Counted from the first letter of the stretch, positions 11,117 through 23,752 are shown. The stretch: DNA of 64,000 nt from Methanobacterium sp. PtaB.Bin024 (GCA_002067065.1 MVPY01000094.1:62001-126000); one strand, 5' to 3'. The notes: generated by a model not told the origin, from the sequence alone. Numbers and translations: made by a program.

Positions 11117-12520
11117 TTGAATCTCCGCTCTGGAAGACTTAAAGGGCAGATGAAGGGTGAAGTTGCTGATTTCACATCATCACTCAAATTTGACCGCCGT
11201 ATCTTCCAGGCAGATGTTCGTTGCAACCAGGCCCACACCACCATGCTCATTGAGCAAGAGATCATCCCCCGTGATATCGGGGAAAAGATCCTTAAAGCCC
11301 TGGATGAACTTGAAAAGGAAGGTATCGGCGCTCTGAAACTGGATTCTGCTGTTGAAGATATTCACATGGCTGTGGAAAACTATGTGACCAGTAAGATCGG
11401 ACCTGAAGCCGGTTTCATGCACACTGCCAAGTCACGTAACGACCAGGTGGCAACCGACCTTAGAATAGCATTGAAAGAAGAAATTGAAGAAATAGAAAAG
11501 GAACTACTCATTTTTATTCAGATCGTTATCCAGATGGCACGTGATCATCTGAACACTCTTACAGTTGGTTACACTCATCTGCAGCATGCCCAACCCACCA
11601 CTTTTGCCCACCACCTTCTCTCTTATGCTCAGGCATTGAAGAGGGATTATGGAAGACTCCATGATGCTTACCAGCGGATGGACCTATGTCCTTTGGGTTC
11701 AGCTGCACTCACCACCACCAGTTTCCCCATTAATAGGGATAGAACTGCAGAACTACTTGGATTTAGAGGACCCATGGAAAACTCCATTGACGGGGTTAGC
11801 AGCCGGGATTTTATAGCTGAAACTGTTTTCGCTCTGACTCTCCTGGGAACCACCCTATCCAAGATTTCAGAGGAGCTCATTATCTGGAGTACTTATGAGT
11901 TCCGTATGGTGGAACTGGCAGATGAATTCTCATCAACATCATCCATAATGCCCCAGAAAAAGAATCCTGATGTTGCAGAGATTGTTCGGGGAAAGACCGC
12001 TGTTTTAAACGGTGAACTTGTTACCATCCTTACCATCATCAAATCATTACCACAGAGTTACAACCGGGACCTGCAGGAAGTCACACCACACCTGTGGAAA
12101 GCCACAGACACACTGCACTCTGCTTTGAAGATCACCAGAGAGATGTTAGCCTCAGCAGAGTTTAAAGGAGTGCGGGGTGAAGAACTGGCCCGGGCCAACT
12201 TCTCAGCAGCAACTGAACTAGCAGATCTTATGGTTAGAGAAGGGGGACTGCCCTTCAGAACCGCCCACCAGATAGTGGGAAGAACTGTGAGCTCTGCCCT
12301 GGAAAAGGGTTTGAAGGCTGAAGATATTGATGCTCAGTTCTTGGATGAGATTTCACAGGAAATAACAGGCCAGCCACTTAAATTAGATGAGGACATCGTT
12401 AAAAGAGCTCTGGATCCTGTGGAAATAGTTAAGAGCAGACAGGTGCCTGGAGGTCCTGCACCTTCCATGGTTAAAGAAGCAATAAGTAACTTAGAGAAAT
12501 TTATTAATGAAAATAAATAA
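11117..12520 (+). CDS. argH: Argininosuccinate lyase
   Basis: Splits argininosuccinate into arginine and fumarate, the final step of arginine synthesis. The 467-residue protein belongs to the fumarase/aspartase superfamily: N-terminal LRSGRLKGQM, AVEDIHMAVE, HTAKSRNDQVATDLR, TVGYTHLQHAQPTTFAH, and the signature loop SSIMPQKKNPD. The start is TTG 11117, with AAAAGGTG at 11103-11110 as ribosome binding site. It lies 58 bases after S27ae and may have its own promoter. Confidence 0.96.
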   Translation: MNLRSGRLKGQMKGEVADFTSSLKFDRRIFQADVRCNQAHTTMLIEQEIIPRDIGEKILKALDELEKEGIGALKLDSAVEDIHMAVENYVTSKIGPEAGFMHTAKSRNDQVATDLRIALKEEIEEIEKELLIFIQIVIQMARDHLNTLTVGYTHLQHAQPTTFAHHLLSYAQALKRDYGRLHDAYQRMDLCPLGSAALTTTSFPINRDRTAELLGFRGPMENSIDGVSSRDFIAETVFALTLLGTTLSKISEELIIWSTYEFRMVELADEFSSTSSIMPQKKNPDVAEIVRGKTAVLNGELVTILTIIKSLPQSYNRDLQEVTPHLWKATDTLHSALKITREMLASAEFKGVRGEELARANFSAATELADLMVREGGLPFRTAHQIVGRTVSSALEKGLKAEDIDAQFLDEISQEITGQPLKLDEDIVKRALDPVEIVKSRQVPGGPAPSMVKEAISNLEKFINENK

Positions 12521-12611
12521 AATAATCACTTTAAAAGTTTAATAAAGAAAAGTAAGTTTGATAGTTAAAAAGGAACATTAAGTTTGCTAACAATAATTCA
12601 TTGTCAACAAC

Positions 12612-12809
12612 TTAATACCTTCCCCTTAACATCTTTTTCTGTAATTTTTCCATTTTTTTAGATGTTTTAATCTGTTTTTCAAGGTTTCCATCTTCTATCA
12701 CTATAGAACCCTGATAACCACAGTTTTCACATTTCCATGTTCCTGAATCTGGAATGAACAACTTATACTTTTTTGAATTACACGCAGGACAAGTTCTGGT
12801 TTTCGTCAT
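12612..12809 (-). CDS. Small zinc-ribbon protein
   Basis: A 65-residue protein read from ATG 12809, with a TFIIB/TFIIS-like zinc ribbon CPACNSKKYKLFIPDSGTWKCENCGYQGSIV and a lysine-rich helical tail ending KKMLRGRY. An in-frame GTG at 12821 would add four residues. Small zinc ribbons of this kind are common in Methanobacteriales and of unknown role. It converges with argH from the opposite strand. Confidence 0.75.
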   Translation of the reverse strand: MTKTRTCPACNSKKYKLFIPDSGTWKCENCGYQGSIVIEDGNLEKQIKTSKKMEKLQKKMLRGRY

Positions 12810-12946
12810 TTTTTTCCACACATCTAATTATTTAATTAAATTTCTATTCTTATCATCCAATATTCTTATGATTCCGAATACTAAATCTAGGAAATAAATT
12901 TAGGACACCCTAACATAATCTAGGGTGGCCCAAATCCTCACAATGT

Positions 12947-15697
12947 TCAATAACTCAGGGAATCAACCACCTGGACGAATTGATTCATCTGATTACATTG
13001 TGTCCCATAGGATGAATAATGGTATAATTCAACGACTACTGCAGGAATTCCACTCCTAATTAATGGAATAGTTACATATTGTGGACTGGTGGAATAGGGG
13101 GGAGTATAATATGATAGCCAGGATATTTTATTTTTGATCTTCCAAGCAATTGTTTGTGACTTTGTGCCTGAGACTGGACTGAATATGAATTTGTTTTTAG
13201 CCCAGCTTCCTATGTTGTTATGAACATCCACAGCTAATTTGAATTTATTTTTCTTAATGTTTGGCACCACAAGATATTTAGCAAGTAATTGGCCATTCAT
13301 ACGCCCTCTTTCGTAGTTACTCGCATATTTAGTCACTGTAACCTTGTAAACATAGTAACAGTAGTCCAGAGAGGTATCATATTTTTTGATTGCACTTAAA
13401 AATGCCTGGTGTGTAACTGATTCTAATGGATGCACCCCTATTATGTAGGCAATTTTAACTGAGGAATCCCTATTTCCAAATGGTCCTATTTTCACAACTT
13501 TACCATAACTTGTGCTTCCTAAAGATGTGACAGTTCCCCACCATGGCCCTACACCTACCGAGCTTGGCAGAGTATCGTACTGATCATAATAGGCCATTAC
13601 CCTGGAGAATGTGTAAACCATGTTATAATATCCAAAGTATCTTCCCAGGTTGCTGTAGGAAGAATATTTGGGTGCTTTCCAGTAACGTTCCATGTATCTT
13701 TGAACCCTTCCAGCAATATCCGAATATTTATCTAAATTCATTGACCCACTACTTTGACTGTCATATGAAGAAGTGGAGGAACAGTAATTATAATAAACAG
13801 ATCCTGCCCCGTTATCATTGATATCATCCACAGCTGTAGTCAATATCAACAAGAATGAAGACATCCCCACTTTAATACCATTAATAGTCACATAACTAGG
13901 AAGTTTATGATTATTATTCACATAGTTCTTCACATAAGTTGCAGCATCAGCCACTTGATCAATAGTGAATTTATTCCAGGGAACTGCTGCAAAAGTAGCA
14001 GGTAATGATCCCGTGCTATTGTAAGTGTTCATGATTTTGCTGTAGGTGTAAATGAGATTCTGATATCCGAAATATTTTCCCAGACCACTGTAAGAAGAGT
14101 AGCTAGGAGCTATTAAATAGCGATCCATATACCTCTGCACTCTCCCTGCAACAGAAACATAAGTAGCCAGAGACATGCTACCTGAATGAATCAAGTCTTT
14201 AGATGAGGTGGCAGTTTTGTAGTTTCCTGCGATAGTTGCGGGTGTAAGATCGTTTTTGTAGATTTTTTGGGTTATGGTGGTTAGTAGGTTGAGGAATGTG
14301 GGCATGTTAAGAGTGGTAGTAATAGAGTCCCCTCTAAGATTGGTTCCATTAATAGGTACACTAGTTGGGAGCTTTTGATTAGTTTCCACATACTCCCGAA
14401 CCCAACCAGCAGCTTCAACAGTCTGACCAATAGTGAAACTACCCGCAAAATTAACAATAAGATTCCAGGGCATCACTTTTATGTTGGCAGGTAATGAACC
14501 AGTACTATTATAGGTATTCAATACTTTACTATAGGTGTAAATGAGATTCTGATATCCGAAATATTTTCCCAGAGAACTGTAAGAAGAATAATTAGGAGCT
14601 ATTAAATAGCGATCCATATACCTCTGCACTCTCCCTGCAATAGAAACATAAGAAGCTAAAGACATGGTACCAGTTTTTTGATTGTCCTTAGGTGAGCTGG
14701 CAGTTTTATAATTCCCCGTGATACTTGTGGCTGTAGTGTCCTTTTTATAAATTTTCTGTGTCACAGTGGTTAAGAGTTTGAGGAATGTGGGCATGTTAAG
14801 AGTGGTAGTAACAGAGTCCCCTCTAAGATTGGTTCCATTAATAGGTACACTAGTTGGGAGCTTTTGATTAGTTTCCACATACTCCCGAACCCAACCAGCA
14901 GCTTCAACAGTCTGACCAATAGTGAAACTACCCGCAAAATTAACAACATAACTCCACGGTACAATCCTTACATTAGCAGGTAATGAACCAGTACTATTAT
15001 AAGTATTCAATACTTTACTATATGTGTAAACGAGATTCTGATATCCGAAATACGTTCCCAGAGAACTATAAGAAGAATAATTAGGAGCTATTAAATAGCG
15101 ATCCATATATCTCTGCACTTTCCCTGCGATTAAAATGTAGGTGGACTTGGAGATGGTACCAATTTGTTGGTTATCTTTGGGGGATGTAGGAGCGTTGCAT
15201 TTTATATATTCAACATTTCTGGTGTCTTTGTTGTAGATTCTTTGAGTTACAGTGGTTAAAAGTTCCAGGAATGAGGGCATGTTCACGTCTATGCCATTTA
15301 TGGTCACGTAATCCGGAAGTTCTTGGTTGGTTTCTATGTATTCCTGAACCCAACTGCTTGCTTCGATTATCTGATCTTGGGTGAATGTCACACTTCCAGC
15401 AGCAGCATATTTAGTTTCAGTGTCTGTTGTTGGATCTGTCTGGTTAGCAGTTAGTGTTTGATTATCAGATGTGTCTTCTGTTAAGGTTTGGCTGTTATTA
15501 GTTGTGTTTATCGAATTATTTCCTTCAGTTGCGCTTACTACGCTCATGCCAAGAACCATTACTAAGCTAAATATCAATATTGTAACAAATACCATGTTTC
15601 GTTTAATTATAACACTCTCCTCCCCATCAACAAAATTTATTTTAAAATTTAATTTATATAAAAAATTTAATTCTATGATGAATAAGATCATTTTCAC
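12947..15697 (-). CDS. Secreted pseudomurein-binding-repeat protein with M14-like peptidase domain
   Basis: The frame (up to 916 aa) contains a signal peptide (KRNMVFVTILIFSLVMVLGMSVVSA), a Thr/Asn-rich linker, four ~150-residue modules and a C-terminal domain. Each module has two pseudomurein-binding type segments (a WVREYVETNQKLP half and a VQRYMDRYLIAPNYSSYS half). The last ~180 residues show HPLE (H756, E759), VDVHNN (H826) and VVVELYHY (E890), which fit the zinc ligands and catalytic glutamate of M14 carboxypeptidases. It may trim or remodel the pseudomurein wall. The start is uncertain: GGGGAGGAG (15617-15625) is followed at normal spacing by in-frame ATA/ATT, while the first ATG after it is at 15595 and the frame's first ATG at 15697. 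Confidence 0.75.
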   Translation of the reverse strand: MKMILFIIELNFLYKLNFKINFVDGEESVIIKRNMVFVTILIFSLVMVLGMSVVSATEGNNSINTTNNSQTLTEDTSDNQTLTANQTDPTTDTETKYAAAGSVTFTQDQIIEASSWVQEYIETNQELPDYVTINGIDVNMPSFLELLTTVTQRIYNKDTRNVEYIKCNAPTSPKDNQQIGTISKSTYILIAGKVQRYMDRYLIAPNYSSYSSLGTYFGYQNLVYTYSKVLNTYNSTGSLPANVRIVPWSYVVNFAGSFTIGQTVEAAGWVREYVETNQKLPTSVPINGTNLRGDSVTTTLNMPTFLKLLTTVTQKIYKKDTTATSITGNYKTASSPKDNQKTGTMSLASYVSIAGRVQRYMDRYLIAPNYSSYSSLGKYFGYQNLIYTYSKVLNTYNSTGSLPANIKVMPWNLIVNFAGSFTIGQTVEAAGWVREYVETNQKLPTSVPINGTNLRGDSITTTLNMPTFLNLLTTITQKIYKNDLTPATIAGNYKTATSSKDLIHSGSMSLATYVSVAGRVQRYMDRYLIAPSYSSYSGLGKYFGYQNLIYTYSKIMNTYNSTGSLPATFAAVPWNKFTIDQVADAATYVKNYVNNNHKLPSYVTINGIKVGMSSFLLILTTAVDDINDNGAGSVYYNYCSSTSSYDSQSSGSMNLDKYSDIAGRVQRYMERYWKAPKYSSYSNLGRYFGYYNMVYTFSRVMAYYDQYDTLPSSVGVGPWWGTVTSLGSTSYGKVVKIGPFGNRDSSVKIAYIIGVHPLESVTHQAFLSAIKKYDTSLDYCYYVYKVTVTKYASNYERGRMNGQLLAKYLVVPNIKKNKFKLAVDVHNNIGSWAKNKFIFSPVSGTKSQTIAWKIKNKISWLSYYTPPYSTSPQYVTIPLIRSGIPAVVVELYHYSSYGTQCNQMNQFVQVVDSLSY

Positions 15698-15965
15698 AGG
15701 TTATATAAATTTTCTGATCTATTTCCAAAAAAAAGGGTAATGCCCTCCTAATCATTTTCTATGGATTTAAAACATTATAGCCTATTCAAATTTATTGTAC
15801 ATAGTTTATGGTTTCTTTTTTTAATCTATTATATCTCTACCAAATTAATCCCCATGTATTCTCTAAAAAAAAATTAGGGAAAATTGGGCAAGTTTAAGCA
15901 GGATTAATCAAATTTTTGATAATATTTAAAAATATTTATATACATTATTTTACAAAAAGGATAGC

Positions 15966-16106
15966 ATGAAAGAAGACACTACACGTGAAATAATCTCTAT
16001 AATCGCTATTATTTTAGGGGTTTTAATGCTTATTTACCCCCAACTGGTAGGATACCTTGCAGGATTATTCCTGATAATATATGGTATACTGGAACTTATC
16101 AAGTAA
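15966..16106 (+). CDS. Small membrane protein, DUF3096/DUF308-like
   Basis: A 46-residue protein beginning MKEDTTREIIS and then almost entirely hydrophobic, with two membrane segments separated by YPQLVGY. This layout (helix, LIYPQLVGYLAG, helix ending in YGILELI) resembles the DUF3096 small membrane proteins found in bacteria and archaea. The function is unknown. A TATA-like TTTATATA lies about 30 bases upstream (15935-15942), so the mRNA would be nearly leaderless. It converges with the following minus-strand gene. Confidence 0.65.
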   Translation: MKEDTTREIISIIAIILGVLMLIYPQLVGYLAGLFLIIYGILELIK

Positions 16107-16141
16107 CTTATAAAAAAAAAGGTTCCTGAATCAGTCAGATA

Positions 16142-17227
16142 CTATAACATACCAGTAATCTGATCTAAGGCCTCACCTGGCTCCAGTACTCCTGCCCTAG
16201 TTTCTCTTAGAACCCTCTGTATGGAAAAACGTCTCATGTGAGGCTGTTTTTTATGTACTACTTCTATTAAGGGACATCCATAGCTATGCCTTTTTTTAAC
16301 CCCACATTTGTTAGCTATATCTTTAACATCACCTTTTTTAAAAGATAACACTGCAGGGAGGTTAATTCTTAAAACTTCACCTTCCTTCTGGAAAGAATTT
16401 GTTCCAGTAGATAGAAGATCTCCATATATTACAAAAGGAATCATGTTTTTTCGGGTGAAGTCCATGATGGTCTGCTCAATAGTCCCAGAACATCTTCCAC
16501 ATGGATGGAATCGTCCCTCCAATGAACCATCAATGAGTTCCTGCATATCCACATCTAGATAGATGTGTTCTACACCTAGTTTTCCGGCGAGGTTTTCTGC
16601 GCTCTTTTGGAAATAACTGGGGAGGATGATATTCCCCGGGTTCACAGTGACAGCCAGGGGATTAAACCCTAATATTTTAGCAATTATCAGGGATGCGCTG
16701 CTGTCAACACCTCCTGATAATGCCACCACTGTTCTAAATTTATCTTGTTCAATCTCAGGATTGTTTTCACTATTTTTATTAACTTCTCCACCCTGAGATT
16801 CATCAGTAGTCAGTTTAGTATAATTGAACTTCCTCAAAAGAGATTCAATATTGTAAGGATTTTTTATGCGATCTTCAAGGAGATTGGCTAAATTAAAAAG
16901 AGGTTCATTCTCAGGATAGCTGTATTCTGTAATGATCTCTTTTAATTTAGCCAGAGAGAGTTTCATTCTGTACAATGGGACTATAATATCGGAATAGGCT
17001 TCAACATGGATGGAGTCAACTCCCAGTTCTTCACGGAGTCTGCCCACTACCCATCCTCCTTTACCTATTATCACTGATTTCTCAGGGCGATCCGGGGTTA
17101 AAATTAGAAGATTTCCGGTTTCTTCTTCGAAAAATATGTTAGATATGCCAATTTCAACATCTTTATGACCTATATCCCTTCTTATTCTAGAGATTAAAGA
17201 CATTAATTCCTGTTTTTCAATTTTCAA
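16142..17227 (-). CDS. KH-domain/PP-loop ATPase fusion protein (possible tRNA thiolation enzyme)
   Basis: A 361-residue fusion. Residues 1-120 hold a KH-like RNA-binding region with the GKGGWVVGRLREELG loop. From about 165 follows a PP-loop ATP pyrophosphatase (VVALSGGVDSSASLI), which adenylates a substrate, with CGRC near 240 and YGCPL near 310 that could serve in sulfur handling or metal binding. The pairing suggests ATP-dependent modification, such as thiolation, of an RNA; that is inference. It resembles COG2117-type proteins. It has no obvious operon partner. Confidence 0.75.
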   Translation of the reverse strand: MKIEKQELMSLISRIRRDIGHKDVEIGISNIFFEEETGNLLILTPDRPEKSVIIGKGGWVVGRLREELGVDSIHVEAYSDIIVPLYRMKLSLAKLKEIITEYSYPENEPLFNLANLLEDRIKNPYNIESLLRKFNYTKLTTDESQGGEVNKNSENNPEIEQDKFRTVVALSGGVDSSASLIIAKILGFNPLAVTVNPGNIILPSYFQKSAENLAGKLGVEHIYLDVDMQELIDGSLEGRFHPCGRCSGTIEQTIMDFTRKNMIPFVIYGDLLSTGTNSFQKEGEVLRINLPAVLSFKKGDVKDIANKCGVKKRHSYGCPLIEVVHKKQPHMRRFSIQRVLRETRAGVLEPGEALDQITGML

Positions 17228-17316
17228 GAGTAGTTCCCCGGTTATATATAAAAAATCATTAGGTTAGGTAAAAAACCCAGGATATGCAAAAAAAGATATA
17301 AGATATAATATTCTTG

Positions 17317-17787
17317 TCATTTCCTAGTGTAAGTCCCCATTAACTGGCCTTCATCAAGCACGTGGCCTTCCATGGCTTTTAGAAGCTCTCCTTTAGTAGT
17401 TCCTGCAGGAAGGTCCAGTTTAATATCCAGGACATAGACTTTAAAGTAATAGCGGTGAGTTCCGCTTGGTGGGCAGGGCCCACTGTATCCGATATTTCCC
17501 CAACTGTTAGCACCCTGTTTTGCACCGTTTTCAAGTTGTTCCCGGGGCATCACCATCTCTGGTAAGCTGCTGGTTTCAGGGGGCAAATTAAAAATCACCC
17601 AGTGGATCCAGGTGCCCCCTGGTGCGTCAGGATCATCACATATAATAGCCATACTACCCCCATTAGGTATTGGTAACTGTGAAAGATCCCAATTGAGTGG
17701 AGGGGAAATATTTGAACCTTCACAACTATATTTAGGAGGTATAGGCCCCCCATCATCAAATACAGTACTTAAAACTTGTATAACCAT
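17317..17787 (-). CDS. PEBP/YbhB-YbcL family protein
   Basis: A 156-residue phosphatidylethanolamine-binding/RKIP-like protein. It has FDDGGPIPPKYSCEGSNISPPLNW, the ligand-site DDPDAPGGTWIHWVIFNLP, and GPCPPSGTHRYYFKVYVLD, all family hallmarks. The cellular role in prokaryotes is unclear. AGGGATGATT supports ATG 17787 over the in-frame ATG 17796. It stands alone. Confidence 0.92.
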   Translation of the reverse strand: MVIQVLSTVFDDGGPIPPKYSCEGSNISPPLNWDLSQLPIPNGGSMAIICDDPDAPGGTWIHWVIFNLPPETSSLPEMVMPREQLENGAKQGANSWGNIGYSGPCPPSGTHRYYFKVYVLDIKLDLPAGTTKGELLKAMEGHVLDEGQLMGTYTRK

Positions 17788-18069
17788 TGAAATCATCCCT
17801 ATCTGTCTTAATTTTCGTGTCTCTGTTAAATTCTTATATTATCTGTTCAATATTTATACGACAAACTACTTATATGTGGAGTGGTTTTACAACACCCCAT
17901 TGGATGCTGGTTTTAAGTATAAGGAACTTATGATCATAGACACTTGTAAATGAATGTTGAACTTACCCATTGCCAATTATGGTTTTCAAAGTGAACATCT
18001 TTAAGGTTAAGGGTAATTCATAAGCAAAAGATCGACAAACTTAAATATAATGTGGTCCCTATAAATCAA

Positions 18070-18289
<220 letters not shown>

Positions 18290-18290
18290 T

Positions 18291-18322
18291 CTTTTCTTTT
18301 TTTCTTTAATATTATTTTTAAG
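18291..18322 (+). terminator. T-rich terminator after second histone gene
   Basis: The stop codon is followed within a few bases by CTTTTCTTTTTTTCTTTAAT and more T runs, without a clear stem. This matches the pyrimidine tract after the first histone gene. Confidence 0.5.
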
Positions 18323-18588
18323 TTATTTAACCCTTCTTAGCAATTATGGATCTGGTTATTATTCATCCTGTTGTAAGGTAAAAATCATAAAAAGGATCAT
18401 CCTCCTCTTTGTATGAATATAAATTTCAATCTCAACCCCATATAAATGAGAAAATATTATAATCCCCGGATTAATATAGTTCTAACAATAGTTTACTACA
18501 ACCATAACATGTTCAACTAAAACTTATTGATTAAAGAATCTACATCTTCTTTGAATCTGAATAAAAGCTATTTAAGGTTTTGATAATT

Positions 18589-20364
<1,776 letters not shown>

Positions 20365-20454
20365 ATATGTCCCTTATTTTTTTAATTTTTAAAATTCACC
20401 TTAAAAAAAACCGTTTAACCTATTAACTTCTTTAAATTTAATCTATAAAACTCT

Positions 20455-20850
20455 TTAATCTACTTTTTTACCTGTCCTAGCATCGATATAAATGTTGTTT
20501 ATAAACTTATGGTCCCTAGTATAAACCGGGACTTGCCAGACATGTATCCTTTTATAGGTGGTTTTTACTGGTTTTCCCAGCATGGTACCAGGCCCTACAT
20601 ATTTTTTTGCTAATTCTCTGGCCTTTTCTGGTGATATATCATGAGGTGGAGGGTGTGAATTATTGTCTTTGGACTGGTTGGAAACTGTAGTGTTATTTAC
20701 AGTGGTACCATTGGCTGTGGTAACATTAACATTGCCATTAGTGATATTAGTTGTGTTGTTAGCTGGAGATAGTTCTAAAGTAAATAAAAAGCCCACAATG
20801 GCAATAATCACTACCACAATGGCGATAATTACCACAATGCTCGTCTTCAA
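20455..20850 (-). CDS. Membrane-anchored PepSY-like surface protein
   Basis: About 131 residues from TTG 20850, chosen because GGGGAGTGA lies just upstream. One N-terminal membrane segment (SIVVIIAIVVVIIAIVGFLF) is followed by an Asn/Thr-rich stalk full of NxT sequons (NNTT, NVT, NGT), which are N-glycosylation sites in archaea, and then a PepSY-like domain with ISPEKARELAKKYV and IYIDARTGKKVD. PepSY domains are thought to bind or inhibit extracytoplasmic enzymes. Similar proteins are at 25534 and 48694. Confidence 0.65.
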   Translation of the reverse strand: MKTSIVVIIAIVVVIIAIVGFLFTLELSPANNTTNITNGNVNVTTANGTTVNNTTVSNQSKDNNSHPPPHDISPEKARELAKKYVGPGTMLGKPVKTTYKRIHVWQVPVYTRDHKFINNIYIDARTGKKVD

Positions 20851-20997
20851 TAATTCACTCCCCAATTTATAATTTCATTCGAATAAGTTATGGTTCATAC
20901 TATTTATGATTTTAACTATTGTGAATTAAAAACATGATCTTGAAAAAATAGAAACTGAACTTATTTTAAAAAAGTGACTGAAATAAAAAAAAATAAA

Positions 20998-22170
<1,173 letters not shown>

Positions 22171-22340
22171 ACAGCTATCTTCACTATTTCTTTTTATATG
22201 TGTAAAATTAGGATTACCATGAGAGAAATTAAAAGCCCCTCTAAATTATGGTAATCGCCAAAATACCATTGATGAAGGTGAATTACGATTCTATTTTATC
22301 TTATCCTAATTTATATTATCACTTAATTTAAAACTATCCC

Positions 22341-23039
22341 TTACCTGAGTCCACTATCAACAATATGAAAGCGAGTACGCAGCCCTTCAGGTCGACTGCG
22401 ATGCCGTTTTAAAATGGCGTATCTCTCCCCACTAACATCTCCCCTTTCCAGTTCAACCATGATCTTGCTGCGGTACTTGAGAATAGTACCTCCCACTGGT
22501 TCTACCATCCCTTCACCCTCAAAACTGGCGTAAACCTGGTTGGTGATCACCACTGCAATGTTGTGTTTTCGGGCCAGTTTAGTGAGGAGGCCCATCTGCT
22601 TTCCCAGCTCCCGTTTTATTTGGGACGCATCACCATCAAGAACCCTGTAAAGGGCCACCGCAGAGTCTAAAATAATCAATTCCGGATTTTCCCCTGATAA
22701 AATCATCTGCTCGATTCTGCGCAGGACAGCATCCTGCTCAGTGAAAGTAGATGGTTCGAATACAATTATATTAGAGGCTAATTCACTGAAATCTGTTCCT
22801 GAAATCTGTTTAACTCTTTCAATGGACAAACCACCCTCAGTGTCTATGAATATTCCATTGCCCCCATTTTTGGCGTTCTGAACCAGGAGGTTCAGGGCTA
22901 TGTTAGTTTTACCAGAACCTGGCGGACCATAGAATTGGGTGATAACTCCCTTCTCCACCCCACCTCCAATAAGGGAGTCTATAGGTGAGGATGTGAGTAT
23001 CTTACCCTTCTGTTTCATGTTAGATAGAATTTCTGACAT
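22341..23039 (-). CDS. radB: DNA repair and recombination protein RadB
   Basis: A RadA/RecA paralogue of euryarchaea that acts as a recombination mediator. The 232-residue protein consists of the ATPase core only: Walker A GPPGSGKT (38-45), Walker B ELIILDSAVALYR, and a VVITNQVYASFEGEG loop. It lacks the N-terminal helix-hairpin-helix domain of RadA, which distinguishes RadB. AGGGG precedes the ATG. It lies between the aminotransferase and sua5 on the same strand, with gaps of about 100-170 bases. Confidence 0.93.
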   Translation of the reverse strand: MSEILSNMKQKGKILTSSPIDSLIGGGVEKGVITQFYGPPGSGKTNIALNLLVQNAKNGGNGIFIDTEGGLSIERVKQISGTDFSELASNIIVFEPSTFTEQDAVLRRIEQMILSGENPELIILDSAVALYRVLDGDASQIKRELGKQMGLLTKLARKHNIAVVITNQVYASFEGEGMVEPVGGTILKYRSKIMVELERGDVSGERYAILKRHRSRPEGLRTRFHIVDSGLR

Positions 23040-23134
23040 TTAACCCCTTTACAGATTATATCTTTATTATTTTAATTAAATTTCTATTATTTTATTAAAT
23101 AATATAAAATTGTTTATTAGATTTTAATTTGCAA

Positions 23135-23752
23135 TTAATCCCCTTGTAACCGGAGTAGTTTTTCCATTCCTGCACCTTCCCTTAAAATACGTGGAGTGGT
23201 AACTGTGAGATCCAGCACAGTAGAGGAAACTCCAGGACATGGCCCAGAATCAATGATCATGTCAGGATAGTCATCCAACTCTTCCTGTGCCTCTTGGGCG
23301 GATTTAGGAGATGGGTGCCCAGATATATTGGCACTGGTGGTGGTTATAGGGGATTCCATGGAAAGTTCCCTGCAGATGACGTTGTCCGGGATTCTGATCC
23401 CGATTTTATCTGTTCCAAGAGTGATCCAGAACGGAATATCATCCCTCCTGTTGAGTATAAGGGTGTAAGGTCCAGGGAGGATGTTATGAATAAATTCTTC
23501 GGTCTGCTGATCTATTTGTGCCACCATTTTGATGTCTTCTGTTTTTGAGAGGCAAATAGAGATGGGCTTATTTTGAGACCTTTGTTTCATCCGGTAAACA
23601 TCATAAACTGCTTTTTCCTGGTATATATTGGCTCCTAAACCATAAACAGTGTCTGTGGGGTAGACTACTGTCCCGCCGTTTCGGAGTACATCCAGAGCCT
23701 CTCCTATTTTTTTCTTCTCTGGACTTTTTCCATTGATTCTAATTACTTTCAT
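23135..23752 (-). CDS. L-threonylcarbamoyladenylate synthase (Sua5/YrdC)
   Basis: Makes threonylcarbamoyl-AMP from threonine, bicarbonate and ATP for t6A37 modification of tRNAs that read ANN codons. The 205-residue protein has the YrdC signature: GGTVVYPTDTVYGLGAN, KQRSQNKPISICLS, FIHNILPGPYTLIL, GIRIPDN and PITTTSANISGHPSP. It is the short form without the C-terminal Sua5 domain. ATG 23752 is preferred over TTG 23755. Confidence 0.93.
   Translation of the reverse strand: MKVIRINGKSPEKKKIGEALDVLRNGGTVVYPTDTVYGLGANIYQEKAVYDVYRMKQRSQNKPISICLSKTEDIKMVAQIDQQTEEFIHNILPGPYTLILNRRDDIPFWITLGTDKIGIRIPDNVICRELSMESPITTTSANISGHPSPKSAQEAQEELDDYPDMIIDSGPCPGVSSTVLDLTVTTPRILREGAGMEKLLRLQGD

Noticed and set aside
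12947..15697. The near-identical DNA segments in this gene as a mobile or recombinational repeat
   Set aside because: They correspond exactly to repeated protein modules in frame, so they are internal domain duplications.
15471..15740. An 89-residue plus-strand frame at the start of the pseudomurein-binding protein
   Set aside because: It is antisense to the signal peptide and leader, with no ribosome binding site or family resemblance.
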